Below the pieces are notes generated by a model. It saw nothing but the letters and a program-made list of their open reading frames with translations. It searched no databases and was not told the DNA's origin. Positions 17,875-27,687 of a stretch of DNA of 64,000 nt are shown piece after piece. The position numbers and the translations under genes were made by a program. Position 1 is the stretch's first letter. Each line of letters opens with the position of its first letter. The stretch is taken from contig CASFNG010000009.1 of assembly GCA_949296075.1 (NCBI GenBank), positions 124,001-188,000 of the forward strand, in the 5' to 3' direction. Source of the stretch: an uncultured Parabacteroides sp. (GTDB taxonomy: Bacteria > Bacteroidota > Bacteroidia > Bacteroidales > Tannerellaceae).

Positions 17875-20178
17875 ATGATGATGAAGATATTGCCCTTTTT
17901 TTCTTGTCTTTTACTATTGATAGCGTGCCAGGATCCGGTGCGGGAAAATAAGTCCCCGGTGGATTACGTAAATCCTTTCGTTGATTCCCATAAAAGTCGC
18001 TGGTTCTTTTTCTCCTCCGCGAGCAGGCCTTTCGGGATGGTGAACTTGAGCCCCGATACTAACGTGGAAGGTTCCTGGAATTCCGGATATATGTATGATA
18101 GTACCTATATCCGTTGTTTCAGCCATGTGCACGCTTGGCAATTGTCGGGCATACCGGTTATGCCGACCGTTGGCGAGTTCAAGGGGCATTTGGGAATGGA
18201 GGCTTATAAATCCTCTTTTGGCCACGAGGGAGAGATCGCGATGCCGGGTTACCATAAGGTCTATTTGGACGACTATGATGTATGGGCGGAACTGACATCT
18301 ACATGTCGGGTCGGGATGCATCGATATACCTTTCCGGAGACAGACCAAGCCTATATCCTGTTTGACACGGGTGCTTTCCTCGCCCATTCGGCTATGGACT
18401 CCTCTGCGGTCCGTAAAGTGAACGATTATGAGATCGAGGGAATGTCGTTGATGGCGCCTACCATCAGGCGACCTAAGGCGACCCCAATCTATTTCGTGGC
18501 TCGTTTTGATAAGAAGATGAGCGCTTTTGGTGGATGGCAGGAGCGGGTCGTGCAGTATGGGCCAGCTTCCATCTCGGGAAAGGACGTGGGGGCTTTCGCC
18601 CGGTTCGATACCCGTGAGGGGGAGAAGATACAGCTAAAGGTGGCGATCTCTTACAACAGTACGGAGCAGGCCCGTAAGAACATGGAGGCGGAGCTGGGCG
18701 ATTGGGATTTTGATCGGGTGAAAGAGGAGTCGTTCGCCGAGTGGAACCGGGAATTGGGCAAGATCCAGGTGGAAGGAGGCACGGAGCGGCAACGGATAAA
18801 ATTCTACACGGATTTGTGGCATGCCTTGTTAGGGCGTCGGATCGTGAGTGATGTGGACGGGAAATACCTGGACATGACAGGTGATGCCCCCGTGACTCGG
18901 CAAGCTCCGCTGGATAAAAACGGCAGGCCGTGGCCACATTATAATTTTGATGCCTTGTGGGGCAGCCATTGGTCGCTGAATATCCTTTGGTCGATGGCTT
19001 ATCCGGAGATAATGGATGGCTTCTGCAATACGATGGTGAGCATGTATGAGAATGGGGGATTGATCCCGCGCGGGCCTTCTGGCGGCAACTATACCTATGT
19101 GATGATCGGGGATCCCGCGAGTTCTTTCTTCGCGGCGGCGTATAACAAGGGGATCCGGAATTACGACGTGGAGAAGGCTTATGAGGGACTCCGGAAAAAT
19201 GCCTTCGTGGGAGGGATCCGGGATCATGCCGGCTATGAGCATGAGAGCCCGGCTTTTGGCGGAGGTATGGATTATTACGTCAAGCAAGGTTGGGTACCAG
19301 AACGCATCAAGGCAGGTGGTGGGCATAAGGATGGTTGCGCGATGACTTTAGAGTACGCTTACCAGGACTGGTGCTTGGCGCAGTTGGCTGCCGGATTGGG
19401 GAAAAAGTCGGATTATGATTTGTTCATGAAGCGTTCCCGGAATTACAGGAATGTATGGAACCCGGAGAATAAGTATATGCAACCGCGAGAGATGGACGGA
19501 AGTTGGTGTGAGGAGTTCAGGCCGGTGGGGACGGAATTTGGGTTTACGGAGGCTAATGGAGCCGTCTACACCCATTATGTACCTCATGATATGCCGGGAT
19601 TGATCGAGCTTTTCGGGGGTAAGGAGGCCTATGCCGAACGATTGAACTGGCAGTTTGAGGAAGGAGCCAAGAACGGTTTTAAGCACGACCGGCATTATAC
19701 GACTTGGACAGCCTATACCAATCAGCCAGGTACGGGAATGGCCCATTTGTTTAATCATGCGGGATATCCTTGGCTGACCCAGAAATGGGTACGGGCGGTG
19801 AAGGAGGCCTATGCCGATATTACCCCATATGGGGGATATGAGGACGATGAGGATCAAGGACAGATGGGGGCGTTGGGCGTGTTGATGGCCATCGGGCTGT
19901 TTGAGGTTGATGGAGGGGCGGCGCGATCTCCCGTGTATGAGATCTCCACCCCGATCTTTGATAAGGTACGGATCAAGCTGAATCCGGATTATTACAGTGG
20001 AGATGAGTTCACGATAGTCACGGTTAACAATAACGCGAAGGGAAATATATACATCAAGTCCGCTCGCTTGAATGGGAAGCCGCAGGGCATGTATTGGTTC
20101 TCTCATCAAGCGTTCGCGAATGGAGGGACGTTGGTGCTCGAACTCGATTCCGTCCCGAATAAAAAGTGGGGATTATAG
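17875..20178 (+). CDS. GH92-family glycoside hydrolase (divergent alpha-mannosidase family member)
   Basis: A 767-residue lipoprotein (LLIACQD). GH92 enzymes are calcium-dependent exo-alpha-mannosidases. Conserved features include FGMVNLSPDT near the N-terminus, FTEANGAVYTHYVPHDMPGL with the likely catalytic acid Glu, and GGYEDDEDQGQMGALGV with the Asp pair expected as general base. It departs from the common family pattern at two places: NQPGTGMAHLFNHAG replaces the usual GNEP-type substrate loop, and FSHVHAWQLSGIPVMP replaces FSHTHxSG. So the sugar recognised may not be mannose. Start 17875 is one of three tandem ATGs; the earlier start at 17794 lacks a signal. It is the first enzyme after SusD. 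Confidence 0.85.
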   Translation: MMMKILPFFSCLLLLIACQDPVRENKSPVDYVNPFVDSHKSRWFFFSSASRPFGMVNLSPDTNVEGSWNSGYMYDSTYIRCFSHVHAWQLSGIPVMPTVGEFKGHLGMEAYKSSFGHEGEIAMPGYHKVYLDDYDVWAELTSTCRVGMHRYTFPETDQAYILFDTGAFLAHSAMDSSAVRKVNDYEIEGMSLMAPTIRRPKATPIYFVARFDKKMSAFGGWQERVVQYGPASISGKDVGAFARFDTREGEKIQLKVAISYNSTEQARKNMEAELGDWDFDRVKEESFAEWNRELGKIQVEGGTERQRIKFYTDLWHALLGRRIVSDVDGKYLDMTGDAPVTRQAPLDKNGRPWPHYNFDALWGSHWSLNILWSMAYPEIMDGFCNTMVSMYENGGLIPRGPSGGNYTYVMIGDPASSFFAAAYNKGIRNYDVEKAYEGLRKNAFVGGIRDHAGYEHESPAFGGGMDYYVKQGWVPERIKAGGGHKDGCAMTLEYAYQDWCLAQLAAGLGKKSDYDLFMKRSRNYRNVWNPENKYMQPREMDGSWCEEFRPVGTEFGFTEANGAVYTHYVPHDMPGLIELFGGKEAYAERLNWQFEEGAKNGFKHDRHYTTWTAYTNQPGTGMAHLFNHAGYPWLTQKWVRAVKEAYADITPYGGYEDDEDQGQMGALGVLMAIGLFEVDGGAARSPVYEISTPIFDKVRIKLNPDYYSGDEFTIVTVNNNAKGNIYIKSARLNGKPQGMYWFSHQAFANGGTLVLELDSVPNKKWGL

Positions 20179-20206
20179 AATTTGTTTGGATACAGAAATT
20201 AGTTAT

Positions 20207-21964
20207 ATGAAAAAGAAGGTCGCGAGTATAATAGGCGTTAGTTTATATATATCGGCATTGGCCGCGCAAGATACGTTGTTTGTCTCCCCTCGGGGAGCGG
20301 GAACGTTATTCTCCCGGGAGGAGCCAGGTAGCGTGGAAGGACTATGCCCAAAATTGGCATCCATTTCAGGACCTGCCCGTTCAGTGGTCGTTTACTTCGA
20401 GAAGGGACTTTATGAATTGAAAGAGCCCTTGCTCATTACCGCGAAAGAGAAGAATCCATCGATCGATACCTTGACATTTCAAGGGAGTTCCTCTGGAGTG
20501 GCTGTCCTTTCCGGAGGAAGACGTGTATTCGGATGGAAACCGGCGGACAAAGGGATTATGAAGGCGGAACTTCCCGTTGGAGTGGATTTCCGGCAGCTGT
20601 ATGTAAATGATCGGATGGAGATCCGGGCTCGGATTCCGAATCGTACAAATGAGGATGATTATTCGCCCTATAACAGGGTCGTTGGTTTTGACGAGCAAAG
20701 GCAGACCGTATTGATCGCTCGTGAGGAATGGGATGGTTGGAATGATCAGGATGGTATCGAGATGGTGATTAATCATCATTGGTATCAGAGTCGTTTTCGC
20801 ATCGATTCGGTGTTTATGAAAGGGGATCAAGTGGAGATCTTGCCTGTGATACCTACTCGTAAACATCTCTTTCAGTTAACCTATGCACAGATGTTGGCTT
20901 CAGGGAAACCGTATTATTTTGAGAATTCCTTGGCGTTCGTGGATCAGCCACGGGAGTGGTTCTTCCAAAAAGATAATGCTACGCTGTATTATTGCCCGGA
21001 GAATACGGCAAACGTAAGAGAAATTCCCGTAACCTATCCTCTATTGGATAAAGTATTGAAAATAGCTGGAGAGGAGGAGGCTCCTATAGAGAATGTATAC
21101 GTCAAGAATTTGAAATTCGGATTCACGAATTGGCTTGTGCCAAGCCGCGAGGGGATAATAGGTACGCAAGGTGTGCAAGGACGAGGCTACCCGGGCGACT
21201 GGGAGAACGGGATACTGGAAGTGGAATTTGCGCGCAACATTCGGATTCATCATTGTCATTTTGTGGGTGCGGGCGATAATGGAGTCGTATTTACCAAAGG
21301 AGTGAAAGAAAGTGAGATCGCTTTCTCTCATTTTGATCAGATCAGCGCGAACGCAATCGTGATAGATACCTACAGGAAGGGGCTTCAGCCTAAATCCTTC
21401 CTATGTGAGAAGAACCGGATCACGGATAATTTGATCGAGAACGTGGGAATGCATTATACGAATGGTATGGGGTTGATCGTCAGTTATGTGGCTAAAACGA
21501 TAATCCGGAATAATGAGATCCGGAACGGCCGATATACAGGGATGCAGATCGGGAACCATTTCGGAGACAATATCTCGGTGATGAGGGACAACGTGATCAA
21601 GAAAAACAATATACACCGGGTGATGTTGCTGCACGATGACGGAGGGGCGATCTATACCTTGTCGTTGCAACCGGGAACACAGATCCGGGAAAACTGGATG
21701 CATGATTTCGGACGGAGCGATTGGGCGGATAATTTTCCCGTGAATGGGGTATTCTTGGATAATAACAGTGGCTATATCCGGGTGCAGGATAACGTGTTTA
21801 CGGATTTGGATACGGTTGACCGGATCAAGGAGCAGTGTGCGGGGAACGCCACGACTCGAGATAATATTTTAGTCAATAACAATAGCCAGGATCCGGAGAT
21901 CAAGGCCACTGCCGGTTATCGCGGGGAAGTGGGGATAATCGTGAATGATGTGGACGTAAAGTAG
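20207..21964 (+). CDS. Secreted right-handed beta-helix enzyme, GH141-like
   Basis: A 585-residue protein with signal peptide (MKKKVASIIGVSLYISALAA). The DTLFVSPRGAG start, the LSGGRRVFGWKP and LYVNDRMEIRARIPN segments, and a long right-handed parallel beta-helix from about residue 300 (repeated NNxI, NxIxNN turns) fit beta-helix hydrolases such as GH141, a family including fucosidases and xylanases. The HDDGGAIYTL and DWADNFPVNGVFLDNNSG stretches are probable active-site segments. The exact family and substrate are not certain. It starts 29 bases after the GH92 stop and is followed 7 bases later by the next gene. Confidence 0.75.
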   Translation: MKKKVASIIGVSLYISALAAQDTLFVSPRGAGTLFSREEPGSVEGLCPKLASISGPARSVVVYFEKGLYELKEPLLITAKEKNPSIDTLTFQGSSSGVAVLSGGRRVFGWKPADKGIMKAELPVGVDFRQLYVNDRMEIRARIPNRTNEDDYSPYNRVVGFDEQRQTVLIAREEWDGWNDQDGIEMVINHHWYQSRFRIDSVFMKGDQVEILPVIPTRKHLFQLTYAQMLASGKPYYFENSLAFVDQPREWFFQKDNATLYYCPENTANVREIPVTYPLLDKVLKIAGEEEAPIENVYVKNLKFGFTNWLVPSREGIIGTQGVQGRGYPGDWENGILEVEFARNIRIHHCHFVGAGDNGVVFTKGVKESEIAFSHFDQISANAIVIDTYRKGLQPKSFLCEKNRITDNLIENVGMHYTNGMGLIVSYVAKTIIRNNEIRNGRYTGMQIGNHFGDNISVMRDNVIKKNNIHRVMLLHDDGGAIYTLSLQPGTQIRENWMHDFGRSDWADNFPVNGVFLDNNSGYIRVQDNVFTDLDTVDRIKEQCAGNATTRDNILVNNNSQDPEIKATAGYRGEVGIIVNDVDVK

Positions 21965-21971
21965 GAGCGCT

Positions 21972-24900
21972 ATGGGTAGAGTGGAGAGTAGGAGAGGGAG
22001 AATGTGGCAGAACGACGGACGGTGGATTATTGTCGTACTTTGCCTTCTTTGGGGAATGGGGCTCTCGTTGGTGAAAGCTTCTCCCCAAGTGTACAAGTGG
22101 GATAAGGGGGGAATCCGGATCGCATTGAAGGAATGTTTGGAGATTCCGGAGATGTCGTGGCCGGTTACTTTACTGCATTATCGGGTCGATTTGTCGGAGG
22201 CGCGAGTCAGCGATCCAAACAAGCTGTCGCTTTTAGGGGAGGACGGGAGAGCGATCCCGTTTCAGCTGACCGATATACGAGCGGAAAAGGGTGTGATACG
22301 GGAGGCTACACTGTGTTTCTTGTCTGATCTGGAACCGGGGGAAGTCAAGGAATTTCATCTTCTACCAAAGGCAGCTAAGGAACGGGAAGCGTATCTGCCT
22401 GCTCTGGAACCTGTAAGTGTAACCTCTACGGATACTTCTGTATACATCTCGAATGGATTGATCCGGCTGGGGATCAATAAGATTTGGGGTGATGGCCGAC
22501 AGGTTCTCTTGAAATTAGGGACCATGAAGGAATGGCTTGGAGAGTTGAGGCTTCCTAAGGAGGCCATCTTGAGTGGATTTGAGATCGAGAAAAAGGCGGA
22601 AGGAGATGTATTCGCGGAATATCAGCTTCATTTGTTTTTTGACCGGACGAGGAGATACGACCTGACCGTACGTTTGATCGCTGGTATGGATTATGTGGAG
22701 ATGGATGAACGCATGAGCGGTTTCGAGCCGTCTGCCCAATTGGCCGCCATTTTGGACTGGTACCGGTTCCATCCGGAGATTCGTTATTGCCCGACGCGGG
22801 CTGAGCGGATCGACAAAGCGGGTAAGGGATACGGGAATTTCCGTTGGGAGCCGATGGAGGGATTGGAGCCATCAGCTAATGCGGACAGACATCCGATGGC
22901 GGATTTCGACCAAAGGAACGGAGAAGATGGCAAACTGCCTTTTCGCCTTTCCTCTTACCATAACTGGATGACGTGGTGGCGGCTGCATACGGCGGCGTTT
23001 TGGAGCGAGACGACCGGCCAGTCTGTAGGCATCTATATCCATGATTTTGAGAAATGGAAAGATCCGTCGTATCCTTTGTGGGGGAGCAAGGAGTATCTTT
23101 CCGTGGAATATTATTACCAGAAAGACCGTTTTTATTGGAGATTCCCATTGGTGAACGGAGAGCGTTCCGTCTCTATCGCCTTGTATCCTCATCAAAAGGA
23201 CAAGGATTTGGTGAATCAGACCGATAAGTCGTTGGTGTATATTGATTATTTACGCCGTTGGTATGGCTGGATCTCGTTAGACAAGACGAAGGATTGGATT
23301 TTGGATTACGATTCGGATCGCTCGGAGCACCGGCCTTTTTATCGTTTGGCGGAGCGGGAATTGAAGGCGGATCCGGAAGGAGTGCTCCAGCGATTCCGCC
23401 GGAATGTCCGGGCGATGGCCACCGCTAACGAACGGCTCTCCGAACCTACGCCGGTAGGGGCCAGGGAGTACTTGGACTATTTGACCCCTTTATTCGAGAT
23501 CTCGGAAAACCAGCTTTCTGCAGCCGATTATAAAAAGACGAGGGCTTATTATCTGTTCATGAATTACGTGTTCATGGATGAGGCGCTGATGCCTATCCGG
23601 ACCTTGTTGAGTGGCCATCCGAATTTCCTGGCTGACCTGAAGTCGATACCGGGCGCTGTCGCCTTCCTCTTCCCCGATCATCCGGAGGCTCGGGAATTCG
23701 CGGATCATTTTGAGAAATCCATCGCGTTGAATTTGCGATTTCATGTCCGACCTTTCGTGAAAAGTTGGGGAGCGAAAGGTGGGCGTTCCACGGAGAATTT
23801 ATCGTGCTACACCTGGGCTTTTTTGCGACCGACCTTGAAGACCTCTTTCTTGCTGCACCATTATTATGATGGGAAGAACCGGATGTTGCAGCCGAATTTT
23901 TCCGCTTATTGCGACTGGTTGCTGAATACCCTGACCGCTCCGTTGGATCAATTGGATGGAAGGCGGGCGATCCCTCCGCAAGGCGCTCATGCCCGAAGGC
24001 CGGATATTCCCGATCTGCTGAATACCTTGGGGCAGGAGTTGAGATATTATGACCCGCTGCTGGCGGAACATATCTTTTGGGAAACACGCCCGGACGACCC
24101 GAGCTTTGAATCTCGTAAACCGGCGGATATTTGGGCGGTGGCCTCAAGAAGCGAGCGCCCTTACGAGCGAGGGACCAATCCGCGGTTGCGGTCGGCCAAA
24201 TATACGGGTTACGGCTATGTGCTTCGCCGTAATTACGGGGATCCGGATGAGATGTACGTCAATCTGCAACAGATAGACGATGGCCCGAATTACCGCTGGG
24301 GACGTGCGGGTAAAGGCGGAAATGGTGTCATTTATTATTATGCGGATGGTAAACGTTATAGCCATAACGGGACGGAGGATGTCGGCGACGGGCCTTTTGG
24401 CGATACGGAGCGTTGCACGAACTTCGGCGTGAAAAAGGAGGGTGTATATCGGGGAATTGGCGAATATCGGAGCGTGGGACGTAATGACCTGACCGAGCCT
24501 CTATTCGATTTCGGATTCGCACAGTTCGCCTCGATCCAGGGGAATGAGGAGGTCTTGCCGCTTTATTGGTCGAGAAGCGTGCTGATGGCTGATAATGATT
24601 ACATCGTGATTCTTGACGATGTGGCGGATGCCTCTGTCGATGGACGCTTCTCTTGGTTTGTAGGCTCTCAGGATAATTTCCCGGAGATCTATCAGCTCAA
24701 GCCGGGAGCTGCCGGGGTGAAAGCGAATGTCCGGCTGGGCTCCAGCCCTTATCATAAGGATAAGGAGGAGCCCGAGACTAAGGGACTGTATTTTGACGGG
24801 AAAGGGGATTTCCTGACCTTGGTGACTCATCGAAAGGATTTGAAGGTGAAGTTCAGGTCGGATGTCTGCCGGGTGGATCATCCTTCGGGGACGAAGGATT

Positions 24901-25955
24901 GGATTTTCCGGAAGGATCGTCCCTTCGTGTATGCGGAAGATGGGATAGGGTTTGAAGGGAAGGCCGGTTTTATCCGCCGGAACGGCAGAAGGCACTATCA
25001 GGCCGCTTTATTCGAAGGGACGAGATTGTCCGTTCCCGGTATATCGATCCGGTTCGCGGAGGGGAGTCGGCGGAATGGCTTGAGCTTGGAGATGAAGGAA
25101 GGCGTTTATTCAGGGAAGATCCAGGTCACGATCCCTACATGGATCCGTATCGAATCGGATAAGAGGCTGGATGCTGATTATCAGTTCTATTTGGACGGGC
25201 TCGCTACCGTACCGCGAGAGAAGGACGATCAGGGCTATTTGTTACGTCTGGATGCGGGGACGTATGATTGGCAACTGACGGATCGAGGGCTTATCCCCGG
25301 GCGACCGATAATCAGGCGTTGCGTGAGTGGGGCGGATGGGTGCGAATTTACATGGAATTCGGTTCCGGGCGCTACCTGTTATGCTGTCTGGAAGAGTTTG
25401 GATGCGGGGGAGACATGGCAATTATATCGGGAGAATCTCTTGGATACGGTATGCCGGATGGAGAATCAAGGGGCGGATACGAAGATACATCTTCGTGTCA
25501 GCGCTTGCGCTACTGGAGGAATGGGGGAACCTTCCCCGGACTATCCCGTTTATTTCTCGCCGGATAAGGCGCATGAGCCGGAAGGTTTACGGGTGGAGCT
25601 TGATGGATATGTCGCTACGTTGAGTTGGGGGCAGGTACTGGGAGTGGATCATTATACGGTTTATAGTCGTGAAAAGGGATCGGAGCCGTTCAAGCCGGTT
25701 TATACAGGGGAAGATCCAACGTGTCGGCTTCAACTGGCAAGTGATCGTGTCTATGAGTTTGCGGTGACGGCTACCAATGGCAATGGGGAAAGCTCCAAAA
25801 GCGTGATCGTGGACACGGATCGGAGTCGTTTTATCAACTGGTCTCCCGTCCCCGAAGAAGGCTTCCGGCGCGACCCCGAGAGCCAAGAAAACGGCTATAT
25901 CGAGTATAACCCGTGGATGGAGGATCGGATGAGGATCTTGACTTATCCGGAGTAA
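21972..25955 (+). CDS. Large secreted protein, possible toroid plus beta-sandwich, with two FnIII-like domains
   Basis: A 1,327-residue exported protein (hydrophobic core about residues 20-35). The N-terminal 480 residues look like a beta-sandwich with YDLTVRLIAGMDYVEMDER. A helical part follows (about 490-735) resembling the alpha/alpha toroid of polysaccharide lyases. Then comes a beta-rich part (about 740-1090) with DGPNYRWGRAGKGGNGVIYYYADG and FVYAEDGIGFEG, resembling heparinase II/III-type C-terminal sandwiches. The tail (about 1105-1300) holds two fibronectin type III-like repeats. I cannot place it in a CAZy family; a lyase or hydrolase is inferred from fold and context. An alternative start is 22002. 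Confidence 0.72.
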   Translation: MGRVESRRGRMWQNDGRWIIVVLCLLWGMGLSLVKASPQVYKWDKGGIRIALKECLEIPEMSWPVTLLHYRVDLSEARVSDPNKLSLLGEDGRAIPFQLTDIRAEKGVIREATLCFLSDLEPGEVKEFHLLPKAAKEREAYLPALEPVSVTSTDTSVYISNGLIRLGINKIWGDGRQVLLKLGTMKEWLGELRLPKEAILSGFEIEKKAEGDVFAEYQLHLFFDRTRRYDLTVRLIAGMDYVEMDERMSGFEPSAQLAAILDWYRFHPEIRYCPTRAERIDKAGKGYGNFRWEPMEGLEPSANADRHPMADFDQRNGEDGKLPFRLSSYHNWMTWWRLHTAAFWSETTGQSVGIYIHDFEKWKDPSYPLWGSKEYLSVEYYYQKDRFYWRFPLVNGERSVSIALYPHQKDKDLVNQTDKSLVYIDYLRRWYGWISLDKTKDWILDYDSDRSEHRPFYRLAERELKADPEGVLQRFRRNVRAMATANERLSEPTPVGAREYLDYLTPLFEISENQLSAADYKKTRAYYLFMNYVFMDEALMPIRTLLSGHPNFLADLKSIPGAVAFLFPDHPEAREFADHFEKSIALNLRFHVRPFVKSWGAKGGRSTENLSCYTWAFLRPTLKTSFLLHHYYDGKNRMLQPNFSAYCDWLLNTLTAPLDQLDGRRAIPPQGAHARRPDIPDLLNTLGQELRYYDPLLAEHIFWETRPDDPSFESRKPADIWAVASRSERPYERGTNPRLRSAKYTGYGYVLRRNYGDPDEMYVNLQQIDDGPNYRWGRAGKGGNGVIYYYADGKRYSHNGTEDVGDGPFGDTERCTNFGVKKEGVYRGIGEYRSVGRNDLTEPLFDFGFAQFASIQGNEEVLPLYWSRSVLMADNDYIVILDDVADASVDGRFSWFVGSQDNFPEIYQLKPGAAGVKANVRLGSSPYHKDKEEPETKGLYFDGKGDFLTLVTHRKDLKVKFRSDVCRVDHPSGTKDWIFRKDRPFVYAEDGIGFEGKAGFIRRNGRRHYQAALFEGTRLSVPGISIRFAEGSRRNGLSLEMKEGVYSGKIQVTIPTWIRIESDKRLDADYQFYLDGLATVPREKDDQGYLLRLDAGTYDWQLTDRGLIPGRPIIRRCVSGADGCEFTWNSVPGATCYAVWKSLDAGETWQLYRENLLDTVCRMENQGADTKIHLRVSACATGGMGEPSPDYPVYFSPDKAHEPEGLRVELDGYVATLSWGQVLGVDHYTVYSREKGSEPFKPVYTGEDPTCRLQLASDRVYEFAVTATNGNGESSKSVIVDTDRSRFINWSPVPEEGFRRDPESQENGYIEYNPWMEDRMRILTYPE

Positions 25956-26012
25956 ATGTGTGCAAGTACCTTTTGGGTTAGGGAAAATAGGGTGAGGTTT
26001 ATAGGAAAGGAC

Positions 26013-27554
26013 ATGAAAAGAATTTGGAATATGAAGACGATGTTTTATGGAATGTTATCTTGCTTGCTGCTCGGTGTTTTGCCGTTGAATGCGCAAGATA
26101 AACTGTCGCAAGAGCAGGCGGAGTTGGATCAGCTGAGGAAGTATGAGCGGGATAATCCGCCTCGTTCGCGGATGCCTGTACCGGGTGCGGAAGAGGATGA
26201 GAGGTTGTTTGGGGCCCGTTTGATGCGGTCCACGACTTTGTTGGCGACCAGCAACCCAAATCGGAGACAGCCTGTGTTCGTGCTGATCTATGGGCAATCG
26301 ATTACCGGAAGCAAAAGTTTCACCGACCATATACGGGATTACTTACAGGATAAATTCCCTTATGCGGACATCCGTGTCGAGAATCGCTCGATCGGAGGCT
26401 TTGGAGGTGAGCAGTTGATCCGCACGGCTGTGCACGATGTGTATCGGGCTTGCCCGGATCTGCTTATTTTTCATGTCTATGGGGGCGAGAATCATGGGGA
26501 GTTGGAGACATTCTTTAGCAATGTACGGCGTTATACGACCGCGGATATTATCTTGATGAACCATCATATCAACGGAAGCCAGGATGTGATCAAATATAAT
26601 GAGGCTTCATACGATTATTTACGTTACATCGCGAATAAATATAATTGCGAGCTGGTGGACATGACACGTAACTGGAGCCGTTACTTAGTGGAGAACAACT
26701 TGCGGGTAAAAGATCTGTTGCGCGACAATACGCATCCCAACCGTGACGGGAATTGGCTCATGGCTCAGCTGATCGGGCGACATATCCGATTGAATACGCT
26801 ATATCCCAGCGATTGGTATAAGAATGTCCAAAGTTATTTTGTGAAAAACGCTTACGATGTGGATGAGGAGAACCCTTTCCGGTTTACGGGAGAACCTTGG
26901 GAAATGGTGGACGGAGTACCTTGTGGAAAGGACACTAAAAGCTCGTTGCGCTTGACCTTTGAGGGAAGTCGTGTGGATATTGTCTTGGGGGTGATAGATA
27001 GTATATGGAAGAAAGGGACGGCACGAATCTTGATAGATGGTAAACCTGTTTCCAAGAACTCCTCGTTATATACGATTACACGCCCGAGCGCTGGCCCGCG
27101 AACTTGGTTTCCTCTGGTACGTCGTGTGGAACATCAATCAGCTTTGTTGGAAGAGACTTGGACGTTGGAGGTGACATCCGTCAATCCGGATTCGACGGTT
27201 TGGTCTTTTAATGTGTATGGATCGGAGACTGGTTTCGACGGTTCTGGGACAAGCGACCGGCCTTTTGTCTCTAAGTCTGGAAGGGTAGTGATAGATGCGG
27301 ATGATTTCATGTTTATCCGGATCAAGAATACGTTTAAAGTGGCGACCCCCGTAGGTTTTAAGTCAACTTGGGAAGTGAAACCTCTTTATCAAGAGATCTA
27401 CGCCTCTCCGGAAATCCAGGATGCGAAAAAGGTCTATAAGACAACGGTCGTACAAGGATTGACGAATGCTCTCCACGTGTTAGAGATTATTCCGGAAGGA
27501 GATGGGCTGGTGCCGATTGAGGCGATCGAGATTCACCGCCCTCCGTTAAGATAG
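26013..27554 (+). CDS. SGNH-fold esterase (PUL1)
   Basis: A 513-residue exported protein. The SGNH hydrolase triad is readable: Ser96 in GQSITG (block I), an Asn/Gly block near YGGENHG (block III), and Asp238/His241 in DNTHPNRDGN (block V). The C-terminal half (about 280-510) is beta-rich and may bind carbohydrate. These enzymes typically remove O-acetyl groups from polysaccharides. Start 26013 (MKRIWNMK) has a ribosome site (AGGAAAGG) and a signal peptide; the frame is open back to 25956. It follows the large putative enzyme in the operon, so the substrate is likely O-acetylated. Confidence 0.82.
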   Translation: MKRIWNMKTMFYGMLSCLLLGVLPLNAQDKLSQEQAELDQLRKYERDNPPRSRMPVPGAEEDERLFGARLMRSTTLLATSNPNRRQPVFVLIYGQSITGSKSFTDHIRDYLQDKFPYADIRVENRSIGGFGGEQLIRTAVHDVYRACPDLLIFHVYGGENHGELETFFSNVRRYTTADIILMNHHINGSQDVIKYNEASYDYLRYIANKYNCELVDMTRNWSRYLVENNLRVKDLLRDNTHPNRDGNWLMAQLIGRHIRLNTLYPSDWYKNVQSYFVKNAYDVDEENPFRFTGEPWEMVDGVPCGKDTKSSLRLTFEGSRVDIVLGVIDSIWKKGTARILIDGKPVSKNSSLYTITRPSAGPRTWFPLVRRVEHQSALLEETWTLEVTSVNPDSTVWSFNVYGSETGFDGSGTSDRPFVSKSGRVVIDADDFMFIRIKNTFKVATPVGFKSTWEVKPLYQEIYASPEIQDAKKVYKTTVVQGLTNALHVLEIIPEGDGLVPIEAIEIHRPPLR

Positions 27555-27687
27555 ACAGGAGAACTTATGGTTTAGAGCATATATTATGCGGCATCCTATG
27601 GTCGATTGGGCTCAAAATTTCGATCTGTGGCACTAACGAGAGTCTTTTAGGCATCGTATATTATGTAGAAGCAAAATTAGGGTAAAT

